Positions 63,501 to 64,000 of a stretch of 64,000 nt of DNA are shown piece after piece. Position 1 is the first letter of the stretch. Each line of letters starts with the position of its first letter. Source of the DNA: Prosthecobacter vanneervenii (GTDB lineage: Bacteria; Verrucomicrobiota; Verrucomicrobiia; Verrucomicrobiales; Verrucomicrobiaceae); NCBI RefSeq assembly GCF_014203095.1, contig NZ_JACHIG010000001.1:372001-436000 (forward strand), written 5' to 3'. The notes under the pieces are model-generated. The model searched no databases. It saw only the letters and a list, made by a program, of their open reading frames with translations, and was not told the DNA's origin. The position numbers were made by a program, and so were the translations under genes.

Positions 63501-63814
63501 AAAAGCGCCTTTGGGACGACTCCGAAGGTGACGATCCCGCCACAGGACTGATCAATCTCTTCGATGTCTGGATTGCCTTTGCCGCAGCCTTGCTGCTCGC
63601 AGTGGTGAGCTATTTCAACCTCCCCAAACCGGCTGCCGCTGCTGATGCACAGGCTGACAAATCCCCCACGGCAGAAGCTATCGACGCCGCCCGCATGAAG
63701 GTGGAGCGCTTTCAGGAAAGCACCGCCAGCAAGAGCGGCGAGGGCGAGCGCCTGGGCACAGCCTACCGCCTGAAGTCCGGCGAAATCATCTACGTGCGCG
63801 ACAAGCAGAAGTAG
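63497..63814 (+). CDS. DUF2149 protein, HmuU-like
   Basis: 105 aa from the ATG at 63497, overlapping the upstream stop by 4 bp; the same frame extends further upstream but only as a shadow of the channel gene. Start MKKRLWDDSEGDDPATGLINLFDVWIAFA, one transmembrane helix (VWIAFAAALLLAVVSYF), then a soluble region ending GTAYRLKSGEIIYVRDK. This matches DUF2149, the ExbD-like partner found with ExbB-like and CobN-like genes in hmu loci. It closes the visible operon; the last 186 bp of the window show no gene. Confidence 0.8.
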   Translation: MKKRLWDDSEGDDPATGLINLFDVWIAFAAALLLAVVSYFNLPKPAAAADAQADKSPTAEAIDAARMKVERFQESTASKSGEGERLGTAYRLKSGEIIYVRDKQK

Positions 63815-64000
63815 GAGACGAAACCGGCACCTGCTGATCTGATCTAGCCCTTGTCAGCTTTGGCCAAAGGTTCCTATTGCGATTTTTGCCGAGGGCAGCA
63901 CTGTTGGAAACAATTCGATTTCTCATCCACAGCCACCTGATTTGAAACAGACAAACCTGTCAGCCATCAAGCCTCAGCCGGCAGCGGGGAACCTCCCGAG

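Overview
The window is a high-GC chromosomal segment of a Gram-negative bacterium that is most likely a member of the Verrucomicrobia (Verrucomicrobiaceae, Prosthecobacter-like). Basis: PVC-typical families (the CxxCH 'membrane-bound dehydrogenase' cytochrome at 2918-5683, the PSCyt1/DUF1549/DUF1553 protein at 22842-25679, a secreted sulfatase, Tat-exported Gfo/Idh/MocA and esterase proteins, an exosortase with a PEP-CTERM-like substrate) together with an ordinary Gram-negative core (plsX-fabH, proB, purU, rplI, mnmA, men genes). The genus is inference; there is no rRNA gene in the window.

Layout. 1-2777: menaquinone genes menA-menC-menE on the minus strand (menE runs off the left edge). 2918-12880: heme c protein, a secreted protease/transglutaminase-like fusion, L,D-transpeptidase, M81 peptidase, universal stress protein and a terpene-cyclase-fold protein. 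12881-13850: about 1 kb with no gene, built from two direct copies of an AAAATGTTGCC-containing element around an inverted palindrome pair. 13851-17773: purU, proB, fabH, plsX. 17953-20295: exosortase plus its probable single substrate. 20511-25992: ANL-type adenylating enzyme, small lipoprotein, methyltransferase, PSCyt1/PSD1 protein, small membrane protein. 26078-30465: sulfatase, then a tight five-gene operon of three paralogous small membrane proteins, a radical SAM enzyme resembling the Tes/MJ0619 lipid-modifying group and an Lgt-like enzyme. 30492-35540: a type I secretion-like operon whose ABC protein has a degenerate ATPase.

35784-43608: lipoproteins, oxidoreductase, rplI, NUDIX, a GH62-like protein, an exported chorismate mutase and mnmA. 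43663-50229: VOC protein, WYL regulator, an AlkZ-like protein and an iron-type ABC importer (ATPase, binding protein, fused permease). 50443: tRNA-Pro(GGG). 50613-56246: Tat-exported esterase and oxidoreductase, an AT-richer replication-like gene ending in a sliding-clamp motif with a DnaA box upstream, and an FAD oxidoreductase. 56504-63814: TonB-dependent receptor, giant exported CobN-like protein, MotA/ExbB-like channel and DUF2149 protein, which matches the HmuR-S-T-U architecture of Bacteroidetes heme-uptake loci.

The strongest leads are the radical SAM/Lgt-like lipid operon, the Hmu-type heme (or other tetrapyrrole) locus outside Bacteroidetes, the pseudo-ATPase secretion operon, the clamp-binding replication-like protein, and the nested repeat island at 12.9-13.85 kb. 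Nearly all functional statements come from motif recognition by eye; no database search was run.
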